Below are positions 48,280 through 60,369 of a stretch of 64,000 nt of DNA, one piece after another (position 1 is the stretch's first letter; each line of letters begins with the position of its first letter). The notes beneath the pieces are model-generated. The model made no database searches. It was given only the letters and a program-made list of their open reading frames with translations, and was not told the DNA's origin. A program made the position numbers and the translations under genes. The stretch is from Theropithecus gelada (taxonomy: Eukaryota > Chordata > Mammalia > Primates > Cercopithecidae): assembly GCF_003255815.1 (NCBI RefSeq), contig NC_037669.1, positions 131,115,307 through 131,179,306 of the forward strand, written 5' to 3'.

Positions 48280-48735
48280 GTCTACTCAAAACCCACTATC
48301 AGCACTGTTAAAACTATCAGTACCACTGGGTCCCTTACAGCACATAGGCCACAAAGTTTAATGGCTGCTTCATTTCTACTGTCTTCAGAGAAATGAGGCC
48401 ACTTGCTATTCTTTAAAATGTCTTTCCTTTCCCATCTCCATACCTTTGCTCTTGCTTCTTGATCTATTAATACCTGGAATGCACTCCCCACTATCAAGTC
48501 TCCAAATGTTGAAGCTTTACTAACCCATGGAGACCTACACACCTAAATGCCAGCTCCTCCAAAAAGCCTTTCTTGATTGTCCACAACTAACTGGCTTCTC
48601 CCTTCTTTAAAACTCCCAATCACACTGTGTATCTCTTAAAGCAATAATCATATTATCTTTATATAACCATAGGTCTTCTTATCTCATCTCCCAATTAAAT
48701 GGTAAATTATTTAGGGATAGGAACTGTGTCTTCCC
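48280..48735 (+). mobile_element. L2 LINE 3' region
   Basis: 'tacctggaatgcactcccc', 'aaatgccagctcctccaaaaagcctttcttgattgtcc' and 'aattatttagggataggaactgtgtctt' are the L2 3' blocks in order. Confidence 0.7.
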
Positions 48736-49140
48736 CCTATTTAGATGAAGAAAAAAAAATTTTTTTTTTTGAGACAGGGTCTCACTCTGTCTCCCAGGCT
48801 GGAGTGCAGTGGTTCAATCACAGCTCGTGGCAGCCTCAAACTCCCAGGCTCAAGAAATCCTCCTACCTCAGCCTCCAGAGTAGCTGGGACCACAGGCACC
48901 CACCACCATGCCTGGATAATGTTTTTTAATTTTAAATTTTTATTTTTATTTTTTTGTACAGACAAGGTCTCACTAAGTTGCTCAGGCTGGTCTCAAACTC
49001 CTGGAGGATAAAGAAATGTAGGCTTAGAAAAATGGAGCAACTTGTCTAAGATCATATAACTAGTCAGTGGCAGTGCTGGGAATTACACCCAATCTGCCTA
49101 GCCCCAAAGCCCAGACCCCAAAACCCAGTCTCTTTCCCCT
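48736..49140 (-). mobile_element. MIR, reverse, split by an AluJ
   Basis: The left scrap 'tatttagatgaagaaa' (to 48753) joins after the Alu to 'gataaagaaatgtaggcttag' and 'caacttgtctaagatcatataactagtcagtggcagtgctgggaatt', the reverse MIR core. Confidence 0.7.
48744..49016 (-). mobile_element. AluJ, reverse, 5'-truncated
   Basis: The T tail starts near 48760 and the body runs to 'ggtctcaaactcctgga' at 49006, so the last 70 bp or so of the Alu 5' end are missing. Target duplication gatgaagaaa / gataaagaaa is at 48744-48753 and 49007-49016. Confidence 0.88.
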
Positions 49141-50124
49141 AACTTCTTTCTCCCTCGCCCCATGTCCTGTGCCACATCCTATGGAAACAAAAAGGACCTA
49201 AGTCATCTCCTACTGCAGGTAGGCAGCATAAAAGTTCTATTTTTCTGCCCTAATTCACTGCCTGGCTTCTGACTCAATGTTCTGACTCTGTCTTCAGCTT
49301 GTAGACCTTCATTTCTCAAAGTGTATTCTGGGAAACAATAGTAATGCAGGATGTGGTTGTTTTTAAAGGAAGAGTTTATGGGAAAATGTAGGCTAAACTG
49401 GGTGCTTACTGCAGGACTTTTCAGATAATTTAATTTGCTACTATGCAGCATTATATATAACTTTTGCACACATATTTCATTTTTAAGACACAGGATATTA
49501 CATATGTTTTGTTAAATATCATGGAATGCAACTACATTTCATAAATTTCATCTAATTCCATATAGCACTGTCAGGTAAAAAAGTTTTATTTTAACAGCAT
49601 CATTTTCACAATATAATACAAACATAACAACAAATTTATTCCCAAACTATTTAATAACATGTATTTAAGTAAAAAATTTGACAACAAAATGCTGTAAGAC
49701 TTAATGTTACTAGGATTTAAAACTAGCAACAATCTACTTTGTGCCAGCAAATGAGTGACTAAGTGCTACCCACATAATGTCTGACATTTAATGAGGGAGT
49801 TACATGCATGTAGAATATATTTCACTCAATGATTAATACAGGTTTACTATATTTAGTGTCTACTTGAACATTTCGCCTTTTTTCCCCATTCCTGAACCCA
49901 GCTGAGGACATGGGATAAATTCGAAGACTAAAACCCAAAAAGTTTTGATGAATGAAACAGATAAGAACAAGCTGGCTCTTATTGGATAAAGTGAGAATCA
50001 TTTTTAGACTAGCTGAAGTTGTTTAAAATAAAGAAAAATAACATTGATGACCTCTGAGAAGGACAACTGGGTGACCTGGGGACAACGGTGAGTGGGAGAC
50101 TTTTCGTTTATATACTTTTATATC
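49141..50124. other. Unique AT-rich stretch
   Basis: Nothing recognised. Confidence 0.5.
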
Positions 50125-50300
50125 TGCGGTGAGCACAACTGTGTTCCCAAAAAGAGATCTGTTTAAGTCCTAACCTTCATATCTATAAATATGAACTTAT
50201 TTGGAAATTGAGTCTTTGCAGATGTAATTAAGTGAAGATGAGATATATGACAGTGGATTAGAGTGGGCCTGATTTTAGCAACCCTAGGAAACTAATACAA
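50125..50300 (+). mobile_element. Internally deleted MaLR-like LTR
   Basis: The 5' part ('aagtcctaaccttcatatc', 'gaacttatttggaaattgagtctttgcagatgtaatta', 'ttagagtgggcctgatttt') jumps directly to a terminal piece, 'agcaaccctaggaaactaatac'. The middle of the LTR, normally a few hundred bp, is gone. Confidence 0.55.
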
Positions 50301-50454
50301 TATCTTTTTGATTTTACGTAACATAATTGTAGAACCTACTCAAAAACTAATGAAACTAAAATAAAGTAAAAGTTCTGCTTTTTATTACAGTTTAATAATT
50401 ATCTTGATCCTATAACTAAAATATGCATATTGACCTCAAAGCTTTACATGCTCG

Positions 50455-50600
50455 TTTATTTATTCCTTCATTAATTCAAACTTCAATTAAGTGCTTACTC
50501 TGTGCCAGATGAGGTGGCATGGGAAAGGTTCTAAAGAATCCAGAAATCAGATATTTCCTGTCCTCTAGGATGCTGTCTGCTCCAATAAATAATTGCAGAA
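50455..50600 (-). repeat. L2-like fragment, reverse
   Basis: 'tttattccttcattaattcaaacttcaattaagtgcttactctgtgccagatg' follows the reverse L2 3' end. 'tttcctgtcctctaggatgctgtctgc' continues it. Confidence 0.55.
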
Positions 50601-50741
50601 GAAATAGATTACATCAACCACTAGTGAAAGTGCTATTCATGAATCTTGAGAAATTAAGATTAAGATCAAGTTTTAAGTGGTATTCAACCACGTATATGAG
50701 GCAGATCTTCCTCCTTCCCTTTATTCAAAGATTAATGATAT

Positions 50742-51075
50742 GGAATGCATACCTCTTTTTTTTTTTTTTTTTTTTTGAGATGGAGTCTCACTCTGTCGCC
50801 CAGGCTGGAGTGCAGTGGCGCGATCTTGGCTCACTGCAACCTCCGCCTCCCGAGTTCACGCCATTCTCCTTCCTCAGCCTTCCTAGTAGCTGGGACTACT
50901 GACACCCATCACCATGCCTGGCTAATTTTTTGAATTTTTAGTAGAGACAGGGTTTCACCATGTTAACCAGGATGGTCTCGATCTCCTGACCTCGTGATCT
51001 GCCCGTCTTGGCCTCCCAAAGTGCTGGAATTACAGGCATGAGCCACCGCGCCGGGGGCCGGAATACATACCTCTT
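50742..51075 (-). mobile_element. AluY, reverse, with target-site duplication
   Basis: Full-length reverse Alu at 50758-51059 ending 'gagccaccgcgccgggggcc', a slightly altered 5' end. Duplication ggaatgcatacctctt / ggaatacatacctctt at 50742-50757 and 51060-51075. Confidence 0.95.
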
Positions 51076-52954
51076 ACTTGACCACTCCAAGGAGCATCTT
51101 GGGAGATAAGACACACATTACTAGAAAGTGAGGTCAATGGCATAAAAACCCTATCGAGAATTCAGAACAGGAGAAATAACTATTTTTTAAACCCCAGGGA
51201 GAATAGTCAAAAGCAGATGCAAATTCTGATATCACTAAAAGTCTAGTGCTAAAAGAATGAAAACTGGAGTCATGTTGGAGGATTCCACCACCTTAAGAAA
51301 GATGGGGGAGGTGTATTTAAAATTATTTTTTAAATATATTGGCCAAGAGAAGTATAATATACAAATCAGGCTTGACATACTTTCTCACATTGTCCTCTCT
51401 CCTAGCACTGTTCCTATGCTGAATTAGAAAAAACTGATAATTCAAGTTTCCAGAAATTGACAATACAGTAATTCAATCATCTCTCCATCATGAAAAAAAT
51501 GGCAGAAAACATTTAAAAGAAATGTCCCTCCCTCAGAACCAAGTCCTGAATCTTGGAAGTAACAATAGAACAATAATAACTGACATCATGTAACATGTAT
51601 CTTCACATTAAGATTATTTCCCAACTCCCGTAGTTAAAATCTTTGCAGCATAATAGTACAGTAGTGCCTAAATATATGTTTGCATTGATATTCTTTAAGT
51701 TAGAAGAACATTACCTTAGAGAGTTTTATTTTTTAAATGCTGCTGAAAAAGTGGGAAAAATCACAAGCTGTTCTCTGTATCAAGAATCACACATGCAACC
51801 ATTTAAAAAATTACCATAAAATAAAACAAAGATCTACTGTCCTATGAAATAAACAGAGTTTCACTATATCACAAAAACTCCACTTTCATTATATCCCACT
51901 ATATCCTAATACCATTTGAAAGAGGGGTGAATGTGTATCACTGTGAGAAACTGGGAAAAAGGATAACTAACTGCAAAATCTGGGTGGAGAGGGGCGGAAA
52001 CAGGAGATTCTAGTAACTTGTCCCTGCTCAAGATGCTGAAAGTCAATTTGATTGGGTCAATGTTAAACTTTTGGCAGGTGAGAAGCTGCTTTCAGCAAAG
52101 GACAGATACTTTAGGAAAAGTTTTTATTCTGCCCATATTGGTATTTGATAGAAACGGAAATTTAAGTAAGGATTCCTTTACTTTTTTTTTTTTTTTAACC
52201 ACAGAATGCTATTTTATCAGTAATATTATTTGGTAGGAACACATATTTGGGAGTATGACAGTTTGGACTGCTACTAATTTAACAGCTATGAAACCTCCCA
52301 CCTCACTGCAGTAAAACATTATGACAAAGCCTCATCTGCAGCATGGGAAAATGTTACTGCATTTCTTCTCTAGAAATATATGTATACTCAATCAGCAAAT
52401 GCTCTTCTCAAAAGCACCAAATAACTCCTTCCCAAAAGGCTTGTTTTCCTGAACTCTTCACCCTGTATCATTTCTCAATTTTTCTCCTCTCCATTTCCCT
52501 ATTTTAACTTAATTGGTTGTGAATCTGAAAACTCATGTTTCCTATTTGATTTTGGCTACAGAAAATTCCTAATTCTTAATGTACATTAGGGAATGTAGGG
52601 GTGAATGCTGTAGGGTAATGGTTAAAAGATTAAAAAAAAAATGGTCAAAGCAAAAACAAGAATATTGTTCCTCTCCTCCTACTGCTGCCAAGAAGATCAT
52701 ATAATTTCCTCTCTCTGTAGAGAATTACCTAATTATAGAAAAGGGCATGCTCTCTGCTTATGATATCAGAAGTGCTACCATGTAGCACTTTTTACAGAAG
52801 TGGACATTTTAAGAGTGCTACCAGCTATTCTCATAAAATGGGGGCCAGAAAAGAGAAACATGGGTAACTGCAGCAGGTGAGTGATGAAAGAAAGCACCAT
52901 CTCAATACACAGCAATCATACTGGAGACCTCTCTGGTCTCTGGTCTCCTACAGG
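51076..52954. other. Unique AT-rich stretch
   Basis: Nothing recognised apart from a T-run at about 52184-52197. Confidence 0.5.
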
Positions 52955-53145
52955 AGCTGTTCTCAAGTTGTATCACTGTGACAGACTGGAGAAAAGGATA
53001 GATCAGCAGCATAAACACCAGCTGAAAACCTACCAGAAATCCAAATTATCAAGCTGCACACACCCTAGACTTACAAAATCAGAAACTCTAGGTGTGGGAC
53101 ATAGAAATCTATGTTTTAACAGGCATTCGATGGGATTCTGATTTG
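52955..53145 (+). mobile_element. MER5A (hAT-Charlie non-autonomous)
   Basis: 'gttctcaagttgtatcactgtgacagactgg', 'cctaccagaaatccaaatta', 'cttacaaaatcagaaactctaggtgtggg' and 'atctatgttttaacaggcattc' follow the MER5A consensus. Confidence 0.8.
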
Positions 53146-54170
53146 ATTGACCAATGTCCTAAAGGAATTTACTATCTGCCAATTTATTCTGGCTTTTAAT
53201 CATATGTCACCCAAATTGTTACTGAAAATTTTCATGTGTATGTATTCTCACTCATTTACAGGATCCTTTGGGACAAAAATTCTTTCTCTTCCCTTGTCTT
53301 CTTTGCTGTCCATCACCCACCAGTACCTCTCATAGAGCTAATAACAAAAGAAAACATAATGAGCATTTATAATGACAGCAGCTGGGGAGGGGGACCTTGG
53401 AGAAAGTCCTTTTTTTAATGACACTTCCCTCCACTTGAGATATCTATTCCCCTTAATTATAATCTAGGGTAAAAAGACCTTCATCCTATTTACAGAGGGT
53501 TCTTCCTTCCTGGGATGGAACTGCTCAACTTCAGAATTTGAGTAATGCAACTGAAAACAAATTAAAAGTTGTATAAAATATTTCCCCCAAAGGCTTGGTG
53601 ACTTTGAACAGAGAGTGGGGAAGAAAAAAGCTAGCATTTCTTTCTCAGGAGCCCCCAGTAGGGGCCATATACATGGGAAAGTTTCTTAGTTACCCCTGTG
53701 GCAGGATATAACCTTCAAACTTTTAATACGAAAATGTTTTGTTTGCCTTCTTTTTCTTTGCTACATTCAAAGCATAAAAGTCAAATGTTTCTCCTTGCAC
53801 ACAAGGTGTCCTCACTATCCTCAAGCAAAGTAAAACTAGTTGCTCAGTTGCTAATAATTCAGGTTCTGAGTTTAATAAATGTTTGGAGCTTAGTCATGGT
53901 TCCTAGGGAGGACCTAACAACAGGGGCATTCTTCAATCAGGCATAAATAAATGAAATGTGTTCAGATGTGTTCTGTTAGCACCCAGCAGAAATCCTATTA
54001 AACTGAATGTGCAAAGATATTCTATATCATGATGGAAAGGGTCACTGGTGCCTTCCATAATCTATACCTGATATTTTAAAAAAGGGGCTGTACACTTAAG
54101 AGTACCAGCTTCTCCCACTTCTCCAATTAATATATCTTGTAGGTTCTTCAAGCCAATCTGAAAGGGGCCT
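53146..54170. other. Unique non-coding stretch
   Basis: Nothing recognised. Confidence 0.5.
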
Positions 54171-54549
54171 TGTTATGGACTGAATGTTTGTGTCTCCCCA
54201 AAATTCACATGATGAAACCCTAACCCTCAGTATGATGGTATCTGAAGATGGGGCCTTTGAGAAGTAAGTAGGTTTAGGTGAGGTCATGAGGGTGGGGCCC
54301 TCAAGACGAGGTTAGTGCCTTTATAAGAAGAGACCACCAGAGAGCTGGCTCTCGTGTGATTTCTCTCTCCACCATGTGAGGACACAGTCATAAAGCAACC
54401 ATGCTAGGAAAAGGGCCCTTAGCAGGAACTAAATAAGCCAGCACTTTGATTTTAGACTCCCCAGTCTCCAGAACCATGAGAAATAAATGTCTGTTGTGTA
54501 AGCCACCCAGTCTATGGTTTTTTGATATAGCATCCCAAGTGGACTGACA
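54171..54549 (+). mobile_element. MLT1-type MaLR solo LTR, forward
   Basis: Full LTR from 'tgttatggactgaatgtttgtgtctcccc' through 'aggtcatgagggtggggccctcaag' and 'ccagaaccatgagaaataaatgtctg' to 'catcccaagtggactgaca'. No internal region. Confidence 0.95.
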
Positions 54550-54712
54550 TACCAACCCTGAACTACTATTCCATGCCTTCTCAGTAGAACTCTGAACCCA
54601 AATCCTTATTAAAGCTAAGACAGCCTTTGTTTGCATATGCCAGTGCATGTGTGAGCTGAATTATCTGTATGCACTCCAGCTGGGTCAATGTGTGATGGCT
54701 TGCAGGGTGAAA

Positions 54713-55345
54713 ATGGTGATTATAGGAGTTAAATTATTTAGGCAGATAGTGAGGTTAAGGAAGTCCTCGGTAAGGTTTCCCTTTTAATGAAAAGCAGCCC
54801 CCAAATCATTGCTTCTCTAACAAAGAGTAGCCTGTAAAATCGAGCTGCCAACATAGGAAAGCTTACACAGGTGAATGCCTTCAGCTGTGCCATTAGGAAA
54901 AGACTACCTGGGGCTAGGCATGTTCAACATGGTGGCTTCATCTTCCCTCTTCCTTGCCAACCACGTGCACAGTAAGGAGCAGACAACAGAGCACTGGCCA
55001 AGTAGAAAACCCATTTGCTTAATAAGAAGATTAGAGTGGGGTGGCCAGCTTCTTCATGTGTTATGTAAAGATCACACCTGTCCAACCAATCTTTGGACCC
55101 TATGTACATCAGACATCACCTCCTCAGGTCAGTCTATAAAATCCAGTGTGTTTCACTTTGGGCCAGATGTCCCACTTGGGAGTCCCTCTCTCTTGTAGGA
55201 GAGAGAACTGTTCTCCTTTCTCTTTCTTTTGCCTATTAAACTTGCGCTCCTAAACCAACTTCTCATGTGTCTGCGTATTCTATTTCCTTGGCATGAGACA
55301 ACAAACCTCAGATATTTACACCAGACAATGATGCTGCTTCAATGG
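54713..55345 (+). mobile_element. Class I ERV solo LTR with intact target-site duplication
   Basis: A 625-bp LTR (54717-55341) opens TG and closes CA, flanked by the 4-bp duplication ATGG at 54713-54716 and 55342-55345. Four bp is typical of gammaretrovirus-like insertions. Promoter layout is visible: CCAAT at 55084, TATAAAA at 55135, and the polyadenylation signal ATTAAA at 55235. No viral genes remain, so it arose by LTR-LTR recombination. Subfamily not assigned. Confidence 0.8.
55135..55142 (+). promoter_or_regulatory. TATA box of the solo LTR
   Basis: A tctataaaat context 50 bp after a CCAAT box and 100 bp before an ATTAAA polyadenylation signal gives the normal U3-R order. Whether it is active is not known. 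Confidence 0.5.
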
Positions 55346-57009
55346 CACCTGGTACCTAACCTGAAAAACAAAATTATTTCTATGAGCCGGGCATAACTGG
55401 AAAGTAACAGAAAGCTGTCAGATCTGAAGAGGATGTGCACACTGAGGCAAGATGCATCTCAGCTGAAATAAATTGTACACATCTTGCCATGAATTTGGAG
55501 ATGTGAAAAACTTAGCTTGCCATGAGCTTGGAGATGAGAACTCTAAAAATGGAAAAAGCCAAATTTTTCTCCAGCCTGGTTCTCTGCAGGAAATCAAGCT
55601 ATTCAAAAAAAGTTTTTTTGATTATTATTATTTCTTACAGAACTGAGTTTGAAGATGTATTTGTACCCATGACACACAAGGCTAATGATAAATAGACCTT
55701 TGAGGAGTACTCAAATTAAATCTAGGTCTCTGCAATGAAACACCAAAACAAATATCAGACTTTTTTAAAAATGCAAAGCCTTGTCCGTGGCTGGATTCCT
55801 GCAAACCTAGACTCTCCAGAATGTGGCAATGTCCCTTTCTCTGTGGCTAATTAGTAAAACTATCCTTTTCCTTGTTGTTGGGGATTCTTAGCCTATGATT
55901 GGTTGCCTAGGTGCAGATGTCATTCCCAAAGGATATAAAAATAGCAAATGCTTTTTGTCACATGCTAGGCTCAGGCTGCTGTGTGCAAGACTCTAAAACA
56001 ACATGAAGCCTTTTTTCATTCCCTTCTGTGTCGTTAGGGAAAATGACCACCCCCACATGGCCCCCCGCAATATGGTGTTCCAGCCATTGTAGCATTGTAG
56101 TTGTGCCCACACAGAGACTCTGTATTAAAAGGGCTTCTAGTAACTCAGTACAGAGTATATGGGAGTGCTGAGTTTCCAGGGGCCCATTGTTTGCTAGTAA
56201 ATCAATTCCTCTAAAGTAGAATTCAGTGGTGCCACTCATATAGTAATAGCACAGTGTCTGCAGTAACAGCAGCACTTTCAGAGAGATTTGGGCTTTGCTG
56301 AGGAGCACAGAGATGAATTTCTTCTAACATCTTGTTCGCCAATTTTTTACTATAAATTATCTATGCTGATGAAGCAAGACATGATATACATATAAAACAC
56401 TGAAGTAATCAGGATCTCATTCAACATCAATACAGTTTTCTTTGTTCTTCTTCAACTCTACGGCAGCACAGTTTGCCACCATTCCACACTAACAAGTGTG
56501 GCAGGGAGAGTGCACACACACAAACATACACACAAAACCAGAACTGTCTTCAAGTTTTTCTCTCAGAAGTTCTCAAACCCTTGATTTACTGTCGTAAGTC
56601 ATTCAAATCTGAAGCATTAGAGGTAGGAATTTTCTACTTTAAACACTCAACAGTTGGTGTCATCATGAAGGATAGGTTATTTTGAATCATTTATGATGTA
56701 CAACCTGTACAATTCCTACAAAAAGCAGATTTGATCCAAGGAATTGATGAAAGAAGGTTCCACTAAGGTCATCAAAATCCCCATAAAGCTTATGTTTGCA
56801 CACTCTTCCTAATAGATTTTGTGGAGTCCCTTAAAACTCTTCAAGACTAGGACTTACAGCAAATAAGAGAAGGCATGCTTGATTCTGAAAGAAAAATGTG
56901 TGAAAAGGGCTAGAGTTTGTGTATTACATTGAATGTCAAGAGTCTTAAGGATAATCCAGGACAAGTCAGAGGAAGGTAGGAGATAAAATGCTGAAGTATT
57001 ACTCATAGC
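55346..57009. other. Unique stretch with short duplication and promoter-like motifs
   Basis: A 25-bp imperfect duplication is at 55483-55507 and 55516-55540. An ATTGG motif at 55898 and TATAAAA at 55934 form a promoter-like pair. The 116-codon reverse frame at 55958-56308 has no recognised domain. Confidence 0.45.
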
Positions 57010-57255
57010 CATTTTGCATGATGGTTATGAACACACTGACCTTAGGGTCACATATAACCCTGGATACAAATCCCAGCTACCAGCTATGTGACCTGGGCAA
57101 GTTTTAGTTAACCTAAATGTGTTTCTTCACCTATAAAAAAGGAAGAGTAATAAAAATCTACCTCATACGATTGTTATAATGATTAAATGAGAAGACTTGC
57201 AGGCACTTAGCATAGTGCCTTGCACATAGTAAATCCTCAATAACTTCTAGCTATT
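57010..57255 (+). mobile_element. MIR SINE
   Basis: 'atacaaatcccagctaccagctatgtgacctgggcaag', 'tgtttcttcacctataaaa', 'cgattgttataatgattaaatgag' and 'tagcatagtgccttgcacatagtaaatcctcaataa' match MIR throughout. Confidence 0.88.
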
Positions 57256-57759
57256 TTATTTAATTTCTAAAGCTCTCTCCAAATCCCCATATTAGGTGGA
57301 ATACCGAATCCAAAAGAAAAGTAGAATTTTCATCCTGCTTCCCAAAAGATGTGTTAGGATCCTAATAGAAGGAATGAACTTACATTTAGAGACTTACTTG
57401 CACAGGGGACTACCAAGCAACATCTTGGAATTAATGGATTTAGCTGTCACACAACTATAAATATTCAGAAAACTAGTATTTTAAACATCTTGATATGGAA
57501 GATAGCCTTGTTTCTAACAACAATAAAGCTCTGTAATGTTATTCCAGCCAAGTAATTTTATAATAGCCCAAATGCCACTCTCTTTAACTGTAAGATTCAA
57601 AAATGTGAAACTAAATAAGTACATTCCATATCAATAATCTGGCCTTGTAAGAGTCTGAAGGCATACATAATTCTATGCTAGAGATTACAATTTAGGTGTT
57701 ATAGTTTGCATATTTATAATAGCCATCATTCTGGAGATATACATATATATATATCACAT
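57256..57759. other. Unique AT-rich stretch
   Basis: Nothing recognised; a short (AT)n lies at about 57741-57754. Confidence 0.5.
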
Positions 57760-58319
57760 AATATATGCAAAATAAATGCAAAGGGGCTTAAAATAATAAC
57801 AATGTTTATTTTGTTCATGAATCTACAATTTGGACAAGGGCTCAGAGTTTATTTCTGCTCTACTCTATGTCAGCTAGGCCACCTGCAAGGCTGGGGCTGA
57901 GAAGCCATCTGACAGCTTGCTCAATCACATGTCTGTCCTATCGCCTACACTGGGAAAACTCAGACAGCTGGGGACTGGAACAGCTGGGGTTGCTCTGGCA
58001 TACCCCTCTAACTCTGTGCAGTCTTTCCATGTGCTCTCTCTAATATGGCGTATTCGGGGTACCTGGACTGAGCTTCCAAGGCACATGTCACAAGAAAGAA
58101 AGAGGACCAGGAGGAGGCTATATCACCTTTTAAGGCCTTGCCTTGGAACCCACACATCATTATTAATTCTACACATTCTATTTATCCACACAGGTTTAAG
58201 CAGTGGGGGACACAGCCCTCTACCTCTCAACGGAGGGATGTGAAACCACACTGTAAGAAGAGCATATAGGGTAGTATACATATTGGTGATATAATTTTTG
58301 GAAAGTATAACCTGCCACA
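57760..58319 (-). mobile_element. MaLR-like LTR, reverse
   Basis: 'tttattttgttcatgaatctacaatttggac', 'tcagctaggccacctgcaaggctgggg', 'tatatcaccttttaaggccttgccttggaa', 'gaaaccacactgtaagaagagcatatagg' and the end 'aagtataacctgccaca' match a familiar reverse MaLR LTR. Confidence 0.6.
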
Positions 58320-58339
58320 GTTGTCTTAATTTTCACACA

Positions 58340-58800
58340 GTGTACCAGTCAGAGTTCTTGGTTACAAGCAATAGAAATCCATTTTGGCAGACTTAAAGGG
58401 AAAAAGTATATTTGAAAGATACCGAAATATCTTGAAGGAAAAGCTAGAAGCCTGACCTGGAAGTGAGCCAGAAGCAAGAGAGGCTGAAGGGAGGCTAGGA
58501 CACAGGGACTCAGCCATAGAAGAGTCTGGTTAACACACCTTTCTCATCACCACTACTGCAACTAGACAATGATGTTGCTAGACTCTCAACATCACCACTG
58601 CTAAAAAGAATAAACTGTCTCTGCGTCTTTGAGTTACGCGCTCAAGATTCAAAGTTCTGGGTGAGTAATAGTGATTGGCTGAACCTAATTCACATGGCTG
58701 CAGCCTAGCTTCTAAAGACAAGAAGATCTGACCCCTTCTTGAAAAGGAATCCTGCCTCCCACAAAAACCCACATAACAAAGAATTCACGCCAGATAAAAA
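58340..58800 (+). repeat. Ancient interspersed repeat, family not assigned
   Basis: 'accagtcagagttcttggttacaagcaatagaaatcc' opens a type of dispersed repeat seen across mammalian genomes. The remainder is diverged. Strand and family are uncertain. Confidence 0.4.
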
Positions 58801-59031
58801 CAGAGGTTCAGACTCTGGGTAGCCAAAAACCTAGCAAATGTCTGATATAGACAGAAAATTAGTAGCCCTCTACAATTTTGATATAAAAGACCATCCCATT
58901 TTCTGTCAGCAAAGGATAAGACTAGAGCCTGGTTAATAATCAGGTTTTAATTTGGAATAAAGGCCAAATCCTCAATCCATGATGCATGTCCATTTTCTCA
59001 TAGTGACATGTATTAAATTAATTAGGATTAC

Positions 59032-59328
59032 AATTCTACTAGAACTCTGGGAGGCTGAGGTGCGTGGATTATTTGAGGTCAGGAGTTCAAGACAAGCCTA
59101 GCCAACATGGCGAAACCCTATCTCTACAAAAAGACAAATATTAGTCAAGCATGGTGGCATGTGCCTGTAGTCCCAGCTACTCAGGAGGCTGAGGCAGGAG
59201 AATTTCTTGAGCCCAGGGGGCAGAGGTTGGAGTGAACCAAGATTGCACCACTGCACTCTAGCCTGGGCGATAGAGTGAGAATCTGTCTCAAAAATAATAA
59301 TAATAATAATAATAATAATTCTACTAGA
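59032..59328 (+). mobile_element. 5'-truncated AluS with target-site duplication
   Basis: The Alu lacks its first 35 bp or so and starts at 'ctctgggaggctgaggtg' (59045). It ends in a (AAT)n tail at about 59294-59318. Duplication aattctactaga is at 59032-59043 and 59317-59328, which proves truncation at insertion. Confidence 0.9.
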
Positions 59329-59329
59329 G

Positions 59330-59919
59330 CAAAGTCCAATTCTAACACTATGGATATCCCACAAATAGAAATGTGTTTGTTCTCTTCAGAGACAATGGGT
59401 TTGTATATACCCAGTGCAAGGACAGGTAATATTCCATAGTCTACCTACAGGTCAGCCATTCTGAATTTATAAAAAAAAATTTCCGAACTGATTAAATTTC
59501 CAGGTTAGCATATAAACATCTAATTAGCCCAGAAATTTATGCAGCTGATTCTAGCCATTAATATTGTTTATAGAATACAAGCAGTACTGTGTTTATATCA
59601 TGGCTTTTATAAGGGAGAGATGCCCACGTGCTCATTAGAATCTAGAATACTTCTCCCTTAGCCTTGGCAACAGAAAGTCTCTCTTTGCCTCAGCTTTACT
59701 GGGAGCAGGAAGTTAACTACCCTGTAACAGTGGGAAGAAAAGAGTCCATGCCAAGTTAACTGTTCATATGGCAGGAAATTTTGCACAATGATTTTTTAAA
59801 AAATCATCTTTAACATTACCTACATATTAGGATAAAGACTCTATCTAAATACTTCACAAACTTCTGAATACAAAGTTACTTGACAAACTTTGATTTTCCT
59901 CACATCATGAACAGTATAA
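59330..59919. other. Unique AT-rich stretch
   Basis: Nothing recognised. Confidence 0.5.
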
Positions 59920-60229
59920 CTAATATCCCTTTTTTTTTCCAGACAGAGTCTTGCTGTGTCACCTAGGTTGGAGTGCAGTGGCGCGATCTCAGTTCACTGT
60001 AACCTCTGCCTCCCGGGTTCAAGCAATTCTTCTGTCCCAGACTCCCAAGCAGCTGGGACCACAGGCGCCAGCTACCACGCCTGGCTAATTTTTTTATATT
60101 TTTAGTAGAGACAGAGTTTCACTATGTTGGCCAGGCTGATCTTGAACTCCTGACCTCGTGATCCACCCGGCTCAGCCTCCCAAAGTGCTGGGATTACAGA
60201 TGTGAGCCACTGCACCCAGCCCTAATATC
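59920..60229 (-). mobile_element. AluS, reverse, with target-site duplication
   Basis: Full-length reverse Alu at 59930-60221. Duplication ctaatatc is at 59920-59927 and 60222-60229. Confidence 0.94.
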
Positions 60230-60369
60230 TTCATATAAATTTTGAATGTCTAAAACTTGTAGTATATTTAGTGTTTTTCTTGTATTATTTAACAATAAAT
60301 TAAAATGCAATCAAAATTTAGTTCTGGTTTGTTCCCTGTTATGTAAGTGAGCACAAAATAATGGAGAAA

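Noticed and set aside
55958..56308. 116-codon reverse frame
   Set aside because: No domain, splice or promoter context on that strand. Length is within chance for this window.
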